Notes under the pieces: model-generated
Told to the model about the DNA's origin: nothing
What the model saw: the letters and a program-made list of their open reading frames with translations, nothing else
The model's database searches: none
NCBI RefSeq assembly: GCF_905171765.1
Contig: NC_053394.1
Location: 154,898,015-154,962,014 of the forward strand
DNA from: Bufo bufo
Lineage: Eukaryota; Chordata; Amphibia; Anura; Bufonidae
DNA: 64,000 bases
Direction of reading: 5' to 3'
Made by a program: the position numbers and the translations under genes
Shown here: positions 23,270 to 38,985 of the stretch, one piece after another
Layout: each line of letters begins with the position of its first letter
Position numbering within the stretch: position 1 is the first letter of the stretch

Positions 23270-24434
23270 CAGGGCTGTGGAGTCGGTAGATAAATGCTCC
23301 GACTCTGACTCCTCAGTTTTTTGTACTTCCGACTCCCTGACTCCGACTCCTCTGTATTTAATATGCAAATGTATTTTATACATTCCTTGAAGGAAAGAAA
23401 GGCAACATACAGCTGTTCCACCAAGTTCTTCTGAGCTCTTATAGCAGAGAGAGGTAGTTGGGCAGAAGCTGCCGCCTTCTCCTTTGTGTGCTGATCTTCT
23501 GCTGAAGATAGGGCAGAGGGAGGATCCAGGAAGGGGCATTTATTTTAAAACATGATTTCCCTAGTAGAATCCCATAGTCATGTTTAAAGTTTAAGCTAAC
23601 AATCTGAGTTTACAAGTTTTTATAGCCTAAGGCCACATGCACACGGCCGTGGTGTGTTTTGCGGTCCGCAAATCGCGGATCCGCAAAGCACGGATGGCGT
23701 CCGTGCGCGTTCCGCAATTTGCGGAACGGCATGGACAGCCTTCAATAAAATGCCTATTCTTGTCCGCAAAGCGCGGACAAGAATAGGACATGTTATATTT
23801 TTTTAGCGGGGCCACGGAACGGAGAAACGGATGCGGACAGCACACGGAGTGCTGTCTTCATCTTTTATGGCCCCATTGAAGTGAATAGGTCCGCATCCAA
23901 GCCACCGTTTCGGACCCAAACAACAGCCGTGTGCCTGAGGCCTTAGCTGAATGACAGCAGTTTTTCAAATGGTTTACAGCTTCAGTCTTGAGCTATTGAC
24001 TATCCATTCCCTTCACTGATACAAGTGTCTCTAGTCCTGCAAAAAACATATTTGCTACATCAGTGATCAGTGAGAGGCTAGGTTAACCATGGGCGTTGCG
24101 TTCCCTGTAACAGCGGAACACAACACTATGGAAAGTATAAGTATTGCCGCTCCTTAACTGTGCGTTACGTGCCATATAGTGAAGCACATGAAAAGCATGC
24201 TTCTTCACGGTCACTTAACGTGTTCGTTTTGCGGTAACGTGACGCACTGCATGCATTGGCCTTTATTCTTACAGTACAGAAGTAATTAATTAAAACTTTT
24301 TGTGAATTGGGACATTTAAACTTGCTTTTTTAATTTTTTTTATTCCAATTTAAATTTAGTAGGAGTCGAAGTCGGGTCATTTTTGCCGACTCCAGGTACC
24401 CAAAATTGCCTCCGACTCCGACTCCAAACCCCTG
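23270..24434. mobile_element. Non-autonomous hAT-type transposon with 8-bp target duplication
   Basis: The left terminal repeat is 'cagggctgtggagtcgg' and the right end 'ccgactccaaacccctg' is its inverse with a few changes. The flanks ggtaatac (23262-23269) and ggtagtac (24435-24442) match at seven of eight bases, the hAT hallmark. No transposase is visible. A family B MITE (23626-23946) is nested inside. Confidence 0.85.
23626..23946. mobile_element. Palindromic MITE, family B copy 2, nested in hAT
   Basis: The ends 'ctaaggccacatgcacacgg' and 'ccgtgtgcctgaggccttag' are inverted repeats. The interior has 'gtgttttgcggtccgcaaat'. It lies inside the hAT element, so it inserted later. Confidence 0.82.
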
Positions 24435-24689
24435 GGTAGTACTTGACACAGCTGATGAGTTCCTTAGAAAAGAGAGCTCTGCTACACTGCAACAAGGAGT
24501 AGGACATGGTCACAACTTCATCCATAACATGTAAATAAGAATGCTTCCAGTCGACAGCAAGCACAGATCCTGAAAACAATAAGGGAGGGAAACATGAATC
24601 CCATCAAAAAGTTACATAACTTTACCTTCTACTCTGATGAAGCTTCACTTACAGATTTCATACATTGCACAGGAGGTCCTACACTGCCC

Positions 24690-27545
24690 CAAAGAACCTA
24701 CACAGCCCTGGAGGTCCTATATTTCCCCAGAATTCCCACATAGCCCCAGCGATCATACACTGCCCCTGAGATAACACAATGTGCTGGACATCCAACCCTG
24801 CCCCACAGTTGATAGACAGCTCCAGAGTTCATGCGTGACCTGTAGATAATACACTGTTCAAGAGATTGTACACTGCCCATGAGGTCACACACTGCCCATG
24901 AGGTTATACACTGTCACTGAGGTCATACACTGCCCCTGAGGTCATACACTGCCCATGAGGTTATACACTGCCACTGAGGTCATACACTGCCTCTGAGGTC
25001 ATAAACTGCCCATGAGGTCACACACTGCCCCTGAGGTCATACACTGCCCATGAGGTTATACACTGCCCCTGAGGTCATACACTGCCTCTGAGGTCATAAA
25101 CTGCCCATGAGGTCACACACTGCCCATGAGGTTATACACTGTCACTGAGGTCATACACTGCCCCTGAGGTCATACACTGCCTCTGAGGTCATAAACTGCC
25201 CATGAGGTCACACACTGCCCATGAGGTTATACACTGCCCCTGAGGTCATACACTGCCCATGAGGTTATACACTGCCCCTGGGATTATACACAGCCACTGA
25301 GGTTATTCACTGCCAATGAGGTTATACACTGCCCATTAAGTTATACACTGCCCATGAGGTTATACACAGCCACTGAGGTTATACACTGCCCATGAGGTTA
25401 TACACAGCCACTGAGGTTATACACTGCCACTGAGGTTATACACTGTCCATGAGGTTATACACAGCCACTGAGGTTATACACTGCCCATGAGGTTATACAC
25501 TGCCCATGAGGTTATACACTGTCCATGAGGTTATACACTGCCACTGAGGTTATACACAGCCACTGAGGTTATACACTGCCACTGAGGTTATACACTGTCC
25601 ATGAGGTTATACACTGTCCATGAGGTTATACACAGCCACTGAGGTTATACACAGCCACTGAGGTTATACACTGCCCCTGTGGTTATACACAGCCACTGAG
25701 GTTATACACTGTCCATGAGGTTATACACAGCCACTGAGGTTATACACAGCCACTGAGGTTATACACTGCCCATGAGGTTATACACTGCCCCTGTGGTTAT
25801 ACACAGCCACTGAGGTTATACACTGCCCCTGTGGTTATACACTGCCCCTGTGGTTATACACAGCCACTGAGGTTATACACTGCCCATGAGGTTATACACT
25901 GCCCATGAGGTTATACACTGTCCATGAGGTTATACACAGCCACTGAGGTTATACACTGTCCATGAGGTTATACACTGTCCATGAGGTTATACACTGCCCC
26001 TGTGGTTATACACTGCCACTGAGGTTATACACTGCCCATGAGGTTATACACAGCCCCTGTGGTTATACACTGCCACTGAGGTTATACACTGCCACTGAGG
26101 TTATACACTGCCCATGAGGTTATACACTGCCCCTGTGGTTATACACAGCCACTGAGGTTATACACTGCCCCTGTGGTTATACACAGCCACTGAGGTTATA
26201 CACTGCCCATGAGGTTATACACTGCCCATGAGGTTATACACTGTCCATGAGGTTATACACTGCCCCTGTGGTTATACACAGCCACTGAGGTTATACACTG
26301 CCCATGAGGTTATACACTGCCCATGAGGTTATACACTGCCACTGAGGTCATACACTGCCCATGAGGTTATACACTGTCCATGAGGTTATACACTGCCACT
26401 GAGGTTATACACTGCCACTGAGGTTATACACAGCCACTGAGGTTATACACTGTCCATGAGGTTATACACAGCCACTGAGGTTATACACATCCACTGAGGT
26501 TATACACAGCCACTGAGGTTATACACAGCCACTGAGGTCATACACTGCCCATGAGGTTATACACTGCCCATGAGGTTATACACAGCCACTGAGGTTATAC
26601 ACTGTCCATGAGGTTATACACTGTCCATGAGGTTATACACTGTCCATGAGGTTATACACAGCCACTGAGGTTATACACAGCCACTGAGGTTATACACAGC
26701 CACTGAGGTTATACACAGCCCCTGTGGTTATACACTGCCACTGAGGTTATACACTGTCCATGAGGTTATACACAGCCACTGAGGTTATACACAGCCACTG
26801 AGGTTATACACAGCCACTTAGGTCATACACTGCCCATGAGGTTATACACTGCCCATGAGGTTATACACTGCCCATGAGGTTATACACTGCCCATGAGGTC
26901 ATACACTGCCACTGAGGTTATACACTGTCCATGAGGTTATACACTGTCCATGAGGTTATACACTGTCCATGAGGTTATACACAGCCACTGAGGTTATACA
27001 CTGCCACTGAGGTCATACACTGCCCATGAGGTTATACACTGTCACTGAGGTTATACACTGCCACTGAGGTTATACACTGTCCATGAGGTTAATGGTTATA
27101 CACAGCCACTGAGGTTATACACAGCCACTGAGGTTATACACAGCCACTGAGGTTATACACAGCCCCTGTGGTTATACACTGCCACTGAGGTTATACACTG
27201 TCCATGAGGTTATACACAGCCACTGAGGTTATACACAGCCACTGAGGTTATACACAGCCACTGAGGTTATACACAGCCCCTGTGGTTATACACTGCCACT
27301 GAGGTTATACACTGTCCATGAGGTTATACACAGCCACTGAGGTTATACACAGCCACTGAGGTTATACACAGCCCCTTTGGTTATACACTGCCCATGATGT
27401 TATACACTGCCCATGAGGTTATACACTGCCCATGAGGTTATACACTGCCCCTGTGGTTATACACTGCCCCTGTGGTTATACACTGCCCCTGTGGTTATAC
27501 ACTGCCTATGAGGTTAGACACTGCCCATGAGGTTATACAGTGTTC
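24690..27545. repeat. Minisatellite, 19-bp unit, about 140 copies
   Basis: The unit is 'gaggttatacactgcccat', with variants cagccact, tgtccat and tgcccctgt. The first 200 bp (24690-24890) are diverged copies, and from 24890 the array is regular. A few units carry 'ggtcatac' instead of 'ggttatac'. No long ORF exists because ttatac-type units bring stops into register. Confidence 0.95.
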
Positions 27546-28019
27546 AGAGATATAGCTAAATTACCTCTGAAGATGCCGCAGTAGCAGTGACAAATGTGAG
27601 GGGGCTGTTTCAAGAATTTTAAATACACAGATTGGTAGTAGAGATGTGGATTGCAGCCATGTCTCCATCTATTTAACACATTAATGTTTTATAGAAAGAG
27701 ATAATGGTCCCTGATATCTCGTACAGCTTCTGCTGATACAGTAGATGCAACCACTGACAATTTTAGTTGCACATTTGCCGAGTTTTACATTATCCAACAA
27801 AGTTTATAACTGAGCCCTGTGGAAACAAAACATTTTTTACTTCAGGCGATAGAAGAACACACCCCAACCCCAGAGGGCCAGAGATCATAGAAAGCCCTGG
27901 ATATCATACACTCTCGTACAAATTCTACACTTCCATAGAGGTTATACAATGTCCCAGAGATACTAAAGGGCCTGATGAAAATACACTGCCTGGAGATCCT
28001 ACATGACTCCTAGATCATA
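27546..28019. other. Unique spacer between two arrays
   Basis: This is ordinary AT-rich intron sequence with no recognisable gene. From about 27890, words such as 'catacact' start to appear, foreshadowing the next array. Confidence 0.4.
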
Positions 28020-31000
28020 CACTGTCCCAGGAGTTCACACACAGGCCAGGTGAAATACCTTGCAGCAGTAGTTCAAACACTGCCTCAGAAGTTCATACGC
28101 TACCCCAGAAGTTCATACATGGGATGAAGATAAATTATTACAGAAGTTCATACACATACTGGAGACCATGCACTGTCCCAGGAGTTCACACACTTTCCCA
28201 GGAGTTCATACATGGAACAAATATATTGTTCCAGGAGTTCATACACTGTTCCAGGAGTTTATATGATGCCTCAGGAGTTTATTTACGTACCAGGAGTTCA
28301 GACACTACTCTAGGAATTCATACACTACAGCAGGAGTTCATACACTACCCTAGAAGTTCATACACTACCCCAGGAGTTCGAACTTGGAAAGAACATACAT
28401 TGTTCCAGGATTTTATACACAAAGTGCCGACCATACACTGACCCAGGAGTTTATACACTGCCTCAGGATTTATTGCACTGTACCAGGAGTTCATACGCTA
28501 CTCCTGGAGTTCACAGACTGCCCCAAGAGTTCAAATACTGACCCAGAACATGGTACAAAGATACAATATTCCAAGAGATCATACACACCCTGCAGATCAT
28601 ACAGAGGCTGAGGAATTCATACACTGCCCGAGGATTTCATACACTACTCCAGGAGTTCATACACTGCACCAGGATTTCATACACTACTCTTGGATTTCAT
28701 ACACTATTTTAGTTCATACACTGCACCAGGAGTTCATACACTTCACCGGGATTTCATACACTACTCCAGGAGTTCATACACTGCACCAGGATTTCATACA
28801 CTACTCAAGGAGTTCATACACTGCATCAGGAGTTCATACTCTACTCAAGGAGTTCATGCACTGCACCAGGAGTTCATACACTACTCAAGGAGTTCATGCA
28901 CTGCACCAGGAGTTCATACACTACTCAAGGAGTTCATACACTACTCCAGGATTTCATACTCTACTCAAGGAGTTCATGCACTGCACCAGGAGTTCATACA
29001 CTACTCCAGGAGTTCATACACTACTCCAGGAATTCATACACTGCACCAGGATTTCATACACTACTCCAGGAGTTCATACACTGCACCAGGATTTCATACC
29101 CTGCACCAGGAATTCAGACACTACTCCAGGAGTTCATACACTGCACCAGGATTTCATACACTGCATCAGGAGTTCATACACTGCGCCAGGATTTCATACA
29201 CTACTCCAGGAGTTCATACACTGCACCAGGATTTCATACACTACTCCAGGAGTTCATACACTGCACCAGGATTTCATACACTACTTCAGTTCATACACTG
29301 CACCAGGAGTTCATGTACTGCACCAGAAGTTCATACAGTACTCCAGGAGTTCATACAGTACTCCAGGAGTTCATACACTGCACCAGGATTTCATACACTG
29401 CACCAGGATTTCATACACTGCACCAGGAATTCATACACTACTCCAGGAGTTCATACAATACTCCAGGAGTTCATACACTGCACCAGGATTTCATACACTA
29501 CTCCAGGAGTTCATAAACTGCACCAGGATTTCATACACTACTCAAGGAGTTCATACACTGCATCAGGATTTCATGCACTACTCCAGGATTTCATACACTG
29601 CACCAGGATTTCATACTCTACTCCAGGAGTTCATACACTACTCCAGGAGTTCATACACTGCACCAGGATTTCATACACTACTCCAGGAGTTCATACACTG
29701 CACCAGGATTTCATACACTGCACCAGGAATTCAGACACTACTCCAGGAGTTCATACACTGCACCAAGATTTCATACACTGCATCAGGAGTTCATACACAG
29801 CGCCAGGATTTCATACACTACTCCAGGATTTCATACACTACTCAAGGATTTCATACACTGCACCAGGAGTTCATACTCTGCACCAGGATTTCATACACTA
29901 CTCCAGGAGTTCATACACTGCACCAGGATTTCATACACTGCATCAGGAGTTCATACACTGCACCAGGATTTCATACACTACTCCAGGAGTTCATACACTG
30001 CACCAGGATTTCATACACTGCATCAGGAGTTCATACACTGCACCAGGAGTTCATACACTGCACCAGGATTTCATACACTGCACCAGGATTTCATACACTG
30101 CACCAGGATTTCATACACTACTCCAGAAGTTCATACTCTGCACCAGGATTTCACACACTGCACCAGTATATCATACACTACTCCAGGAGTTCATACTCTG
30201 CACCAGGATTTCATACACTGCACCAGGATTTCATACACTGCATCAGGAGTTCATACACTGCGCCAGGATTTCATACACTACTCCAGGATTTCATACACTA
30301 CTCCAGGATTTCATACACTGCACCAGCATTTCATACACTACTCCAGGAGTTCATACTCTGCACCAGGTTTTCATACACTACTCCAGGAGTTCATACACTG
30401 CACTAGGAGTTCATGCACTGCACCAGGAGTTCATACACTGCACCAGGAATTCAGACACTACTCCAGGAGTTCATACACTGCACCAAGATTTCATACACTG
30501 CATCAGGAGTTCATACACAGCGCCAGGATTTCATACACTACTCCAGGATTTCATACACTACTCCAGGATTTCATACACTGCACCAGGAGTTCATACTCTG
30601 CACCAGGATTTCATACACTACTCCAGGAGTTCATACACTGCACCAGGATTTCATACACTGCATCAGGAGTTCATACACTGCACCAGGATTTCATACACTA
30701 CTCCAGGAGTTCATACACTGCACCAGGATTTCATACACTGCATCAGGAGTTCATACACTGCACCAGGAGTTCATACACTGCACCAGGATTTCATACACTG
30801 CACCAGGATTTCATACACTGCACCAGGATTTCATACACTACTCCAGAAGTTCATACTCTGCACCAGGATTTCACACACTGCACCAGTATATCATACACTA
30901 CTCCAGGAGTTCATACACTGCGCCAGGATTTCATACACTACTCCAGGATTTCATACACTACTCCAGGATTTCATACACTGCACCAGCATTTCATACACTA

Positions 31001-34000
31001 CTCCAGGAGTTCATACTCTGCACCAGGTTTTCATACACTACTCCAGGAGTTCATACACTGCACTAGGAGTTCATGCACTGCACCAGGAGTTCATACACTA
31101 CTCCAGGAGTTCATACAGTACTCCAGGAGTTCATACAGTACTCCAGGAGTTCATACACTGCACCATGATTTCATACACTACTCCAGGAGTTCATACACTG
31201 CACCAGGATTGCATACACTGCATCAGGAGTTCATGCACTACTCCAGGATTTCATGCATTACTCCAGGAGTTCATACACTACTCCAGGAGTTCATACACTG
31301 CAGCAGGATTTCATACACTGCATCAGGAGTTCATACACTGCACCAGGATTTCATACACCACTCCATGATTTCATACACTACTCCAGGACTTCATACACTG
31401 CACCAGGAGTTCATACACTGCACCAGGATTTCATACACTACTCCAGGATTTCATACACTGCACCAGGATTTCACACATTGCACCAGGATTTCATACACTA
31501 CTCCAGTTCATACAATGAACCAGGAGTTCATACACTGCACCAGGATTTCATACACTACTTCAGGAGTTCATACAATACTCCAGGATTTCATACACTGCAC
31601 CAGGATTTCATACACTACTCCAGGAGTTCATACACTGCACCAGGATTTTATACACTACTCCAGGAGTTCATACAATACTCCAGGAGTTCATACACTGCAC
31701 CAGGATTTCATACACTACTCAAGGAGTTCATACACTGCATCAGGAGTTCATGCACTACTCCAGGATTTCATACTCTACTCCAAGAGTTCATACACTGCAC
31801 CAGGATTTCATACTCTACTCCAGGAGTTCATACACTACTCCAGGAGTTCATACACTACTCCAGGAGTTCATACACTGCACCAGGATTTCATACACTACTC
31901 CAGGAGTTCATACACTGCACCAGGATTTCATACACTGCACCAGGAATTCAAACACTACTCCAGGAGTTCATACACTGCACCAGGATTTCATACACTGCAT
32001 CAGGAGTTCATACACTGTGCCAGGATTTCATACACTACTCCAGGATTCCATACACTACTCCAGGATTTCATACACTGCACCAGTATTTCATACACTACTC
32101 CAGGAGTTCATACACTGCACCAGGATTTCATACACTGCATCAGGAGTTCATACACTGCACCAGGATTTCATACACTACTCCAGGAGTTCATACACTGCAC
32201 CAGGATTTCATACACTACTCCAGGATTTCATACACTGCACCAGGATTTCACACACTGCACCAGGATTTCATACACTACTCCAGTTCATACACTGCACCAG
32301 GAGTTCATGCACTGCACCAGGAGTTCATACACTACTCCAGGAGTTCATACAGTACTCCAGGAGTTCATACACTGCACCATGATTTCTTACACTACTCCAG
32401 GAGTTCATACACTGCACCAGGATTTCATACACTGCATCAGGATTTCATGCACTACTCCAGGATTTCATGCACTACTCCAGGAGTTCATACACTGCAGCAG
32501 GATTTCATACACTGCATCAGGAGTTCATACACTGCATCAGGAGTTCATACACTGCATCAGGATTTCATACACTACTCCATGATTTCATACACTACTCCAG
32601 GACTTCATACACTGCACCAGGAGTTCATACACTGCACCAGGATTTCATACACTACTCCAGGATTTCATACACTACTCCAGGATTTCATACACTGCAACAG
32701 GATTTCACACATTGCACCAGGATTTCACACATTGCACCAGGATTTCATACACTACTCCAGTTCATACAATTAACCAGGAGTTCATACACTGCAACAGGAT
32801 TTCATACAGTACTCCAGGAGTTCATACACTGCACCAGGATTTCATACACTACTCCAGGAGTTCATACACTGCACCAGGATTTCATACACTACTCCAGGAG
32901 TTCATACAATACTCCAGGAGTTCATACACTGCACCAGGATTTCATACACTACTCCAGTTCATACACTGCACCAGGAGTTCATACACTACACCAGGATTTC
33001 ATACACTACTCCAGGAGTTCATGCACTATTCCAGGAGTTCATGTACTACTCCAGGAGTTCATACACTGCACCAGGAGTTCATACACTGCACCAGGAGTTC
33101 ATACACTGCACCAGGATTTCATACACTACTCCAGGATTTCATACACTACTCCAGGATTTCATACACTGCACCAGGATTTCACACATTGCACCAGGATTTC
33201 ACACATTGCACCAGGATTTCATACACTACTCCAGTTCATACAATGAACCAGGAGTTCATACACTGCAACAGGATTTCATACAGTACTCCAGGAGTTCATA
33301 CACTGCACCAGGATTTCATACACTACTCCAGGAGTTCATACACTGCACCAGGATTTCATACACTAATCCAGTTCATACACTGCACCAGGAGTTCATACAC
33401 AACACCAGGATTTCATACACTACTCCCGGAGTTCATGCACTATTCCAGGAGTTCATGCACTACTCCAGGAGTTCATGCACTACTCCAGGAGTTCATACAC
33501 TGAACCAGGATTGCATACACTGCATCAGGAGTTCATGCACTACTCCAGGAGTTCATTCACTACTCCAGGAGTTCATACACTGCAGCAGGATTTCATACAC
33601 TGCATCAGGAGTTCATACACTGCATCAGGAGTTCATATACTGCACCAGGAGTTCATACACTACTCCAGGATTTCATACCCTGCACCAGGAGTTCATACTC
33701 TGCACCAGGATTTCATACACTACTCCAGGATTTCATACACTGCACCAGGATTTCATACACTACTCCAGGATTTCATACACTGCACCAGGATTTCATACAC
33801 TACTCCAGTTCATACACTGCACCAGGAGTTCATGCACTGCACCAGGAGTTCATACACTACTCTAGGAGTTCATACAGTACTCCAGGAGTTCATACACTGC
33901 ACCATGATTTCATACACTACTCCAGGAGTTCATACATTGCACCAGGATTTCATACACTGCATCAGGATTTCATGCACTACTCCAGGATTTCATGCACTAC

Positions 34001-36960
34001 TCTAGGAGTTCATACACTGCAGCAGGATTTCATACACTGCATCAGGAGTTCATACACTGCACCAGGATTTCATACTCTACTCCAGGAGTTCATACACTAC
34101 TCCAGGAGTTCATACACTGCACCAGGATTTCATACACTACTCCAGGAGTTCATACACTGCACCATGATTTCATACACTACTCCAGGAGTTCATACACTGC
34201 ACCAGGATTTCATACACTGCATCAGGAGTTCATGCACTACTCCAGGATTTCATGCACTACTTCAGGAGTTCATACACTGCACCAGGATTTCATACACTAC
34301 TCCAGGAGTTCATACACTGCACCAGGAGTTCATACACTGCATCAGGATTTCATACACTACTCCATGATTTCATACACTACTACAGGACTTCATACACTGC
34401 ACCAGGAGTTCATACACTGCACCAGGATTTCATACACTACTCCAGGATTTAATACACTGCACCAGGATTTCACACATTGCACCAGGATTTCACACATTGC
34501 ACCAGGATTTCATACATTACTCCAGTTCATACAATGAACCAGGAGTTCATACACTGCAACAGGATTTCATACAGTACTCCAGGAGTTCATACGCTGCACC
34601 AGGATTTCATACACTACTCCAGGAGTTCATAGACTGCACCAGGATTTCATACACTACTCCAGGAGTTCATACAATACTCCAGGAGTTCATACACTGCACC
34701 AGGATTTCATACACTACTCCAGGAGTTCATACATTGCACCAGGATTTCATACACTGCATCAGGATTTCATGCACTACTCCAGGATTTCATGCGCTACTCT
34801 AGGAGTTCATACACTGCAGCAGGATTTCATACACTGCATCAGGAGTTCATACACTGCACCAGGATTTCATACTCTACTCCAGGAGTTCATACACTACTCC
34901 AGGAGTTCATACACTGCACCAGGATTTCATACACTACTCCAGGAGTTCATACACTGCACCATGATTTCATACACTACTTCAGGAGTTCATACACTGCACC
35001 AGGATTTCATACACTGCATCAGGAGTTCATGCACTACTCCAGGATTTCATGCACTACTTCAGGAGTTCATACACTGCACCAGGATTTCATACACTACTCC
35101 AGGAGTTCATACACTGCACCAGGAGTTCATACACTGCATCAGGATTTCATACACTACTCCATGATTTCATACACTACTACAGGACTTCATACACTGCACC
35201 AGGAGTTCATACACTGCACCAGGATTTCATACACTACTCCAGGATTTCATACACTGCACCAGGATTTCACACATTGCACCAGGATTTCACACATTGCACC
35301 AGGATTTCATACATTACTCCAGTTCATACAATGAACCAGGAGTTCATACACTGCAACAGGATTTCATACAGTACTCCAGGAGTTCATACGCTGCACCAGG
35401 ATTTCATACACTACTCCAGGAGTTCATAGACTGCACCAGGATTTCATACACTACTCCAGGAGTTCATACAATACTCCAGGAGTTCATACACTGCACCAGG
35501 ATTTCATACACTACTCCAGTTCATACACTGCACCAGGAGTTCATACACTACACCAGGATTTCATACACTACTCCAGGAGTTCATGCACTACTCCAGGAGT
35601 TCATACACTGCACCAGGATTGCATACACTGCATCAGGAGTTCATGCACTACTCCAGGATTTCATGCACTACTCCAGGAGTTCATACACTACTCCAGGAGT
35701 TCATACACTGCAGCAGGATTTCATACACTGCATCAGGAGTTCATACACTGCACCAGGAGTTTCATACACTACTCCAGGAGTTCATACACTACTCCAGGAT
35801 TTCATACCCTGCACCAGGAGTTCATACTCTGCACCAGGATTTCATACACTACTCCAGGATTTCATACACTGCGCCAGGATTTCATACACTACTCCAGTTC
35901 ATACACTGCACCAGGAGTTCATACACTACACCAGGATTTCATATACTACTCCAGGAGTTCATACAGTACTCCAGTAGTTCATACATTGCATCAGGAGTTC
36001 ATGCACTACTCCAGGAGTTCATACACTGCACCAGGAGTCCATACATTGCACCAGGATTTCATACACTACTCCAGGATTTCATACACTACTCCATACACTG
36101 CACCAGGAGTTCATACACTGCACCAGGATTTCATACACTACTCTATGAGTTCATACTATGCACCAGGATTTCATACACTACTCCAGGAGTTCATACACTA
36201 CTCCAGGAGTTCATACACTGCACCATGATTTTATACACTACTCCAGGAGTTCATACACTGCACCAGGATTTCATACACTGCATCAGTTCATGCACTACTC
36301 CAGGATTTTATACACTACTCCAGGAGTTCATACACTGCATCAGGAGTTAATGCACTACTCCAGGAGTTCATACACTGCATCAGGAGTTCATGCACTATTC
36401 CAGGAGTTCATACATTGCACCAGGATTTCATACACTACTCCAGGAGTTCATACACTGCATCAGGAGTTCATACACTGCACCAGGAGTTCATGCACTATTC
36501 CAGGAGTTCATACATTGCACCAGGATTTCATACACTACTCCAGGAGTTTATGCACTACTCCAGGAGTTCATACAGTACTCCAGGAGTTCATACACTGTAT
36601 CAGGAGTTCATACACTACTCCAAGAGTTCATACACTGCACCAGGAGTTCATACACTACTCCAGGAAATTATACACTGCATCAGGAGTTCATGCACTACTT
36701 CAGGATTTCATACACTACTCCAGGAGTTCATGCACTACTCCAGGAGTTCATACACTGCATCAGGAGTTCATGCACTACTCCAGGAGTTTATACACTGCAC
36801 CAGGATTTCATACACTGCATCAGGAGTTCATGCACTACTCCAGGATTTCATACAGTACTCCAGGAGTTCATACACTGTATCAGGAGTTAATGCACTACTC
36901 CAGGAGTTCATACAGTACACCAAGATGTCATACTTGGAAGGAAGATAATACATTGCCCCA
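28020..36960. repeat. Minisatellite, 20-bp unit, about 440 copies, nearly 9 kb
   Basis: The unit is 'aggagttcatacactgcacc', with common variants aggattt, tactc and tgcatc. The first 600 bp and the last 60 bp are diverged. Some units are 17 bp ('ctccagttcatacac') through a 3-bp loss. The plus strand has no stops in any frame over long stretches, giving overlapping ORFs up to 892 codons with a 20-residue period (60 bp being three units). Long internal duplications exist (720 bp and 797 bp). The array ends about 190 bp from the KCNB1 splice donor and lies in intron 1. Confidence 0.96.
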
Positions 36961-37990
<1,030 letters not shown>

Positions 37991-38985
37991 GCAGAGAGGG
38001 GGAGTCCAGGGGACTGCTCGGGGCAGAGAGGGGGAGTCCGGGGGACTGCTCGGGGCAGAGAGGGGGAGTCCGGGGGACTGCTCGGGGCAGAGAGGGGGAG
38101 TCCGGGAGACTGCTCGGGGCAGAGAGGGGGAGTCCGGGGGACTGCTAGGGGCAGAGAGGGTGCGTCTGTGGGACTGCTAGGGGCAGAGAGGGGGAGTCCG
38201 GGGGACTGCTCGGGGCAGAGAGGGGGAGTCCGGGGCAGAGAGGGGGCGTCCGGGGGACTGCTCGGGGCAGAGAGGGGGCGTCCGGGGGACTGCTCGGGGC
38301 AGAGAGGGGGCGTCCGGGGCAGAGAGGGGGAGTGTGGGGCAGAGAGGGGGAGTCCGGGGCACTGCTCGGGGCAGAGAGGGGGAGTCCGGGACAGAGAGGG
38401 GGAGTCCGGGACAGAGAGGGGGAGTCCGGGGCAGAGAGGGGGACTGCCTGGGGCAGAGAGGGGCACTGCTCGGGGCAGAGAGGGGGAGTCCGGGGCAGAG
38501 AGGGGGAGTCCGGGGCAGAGAGGGGGAGTGCTCGGGGCAGAGAGGGGGAGTCCGGGGCAGAGAGGGGGAGTCCGGGGCAGAGAGGGGGAGTCCGGGGCAC
38601 TGCTCGGGGCAGAGAGGGGGAGTCCGGGACAGAGAGGGGGAGTCCGGGGCAGAGAGGGGGACTGCTCGGGGCAGAGAGGGGCACTGCTCGGGGCAGAGAG
38701 GGGGAGTCCGGGGCAGAGAGGGGGAGTCCGGGGCAGAGAGGGGGAGTCCGGGGCACTGCTCGGGGCAGAGAGGGGGAGTCCGGGACAGAGAGGGGGAGTC
38801 GGGGGGACTGCTCGGGGCAGAGAGGGGGAGTCCGGGGCACTGCTCGGGGCAGAGAGGGGGAGTCCGGGGCACTGCTTGGGGCAGAGAGGGGGCGTCTGGG
38901 GGACTGCTCGGGGCAGAGGGCGAGTCCGGGGCACTGCTCTGGGCAGAGAGGGGGAGTCCGGGGGACTGCTCGGGGCAGAGGAGAA

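Noticed and set aside
28550..36948. Very long plus-strand ORFs (up to 892 codons) rich in H, T, S and Y
   Set aside because: They are translations of the stop-free 20-bp repeat, present in all three frames with the same 20-residue period. There is no start context, domain or third-position bias.
24690..36960. CRISPR-like arrays of short direct repeats
   Set aside because: Repeats of 19-20 bp follow each other with no spacers between them, the context is a vertebrate intron, and no cas genes exist.
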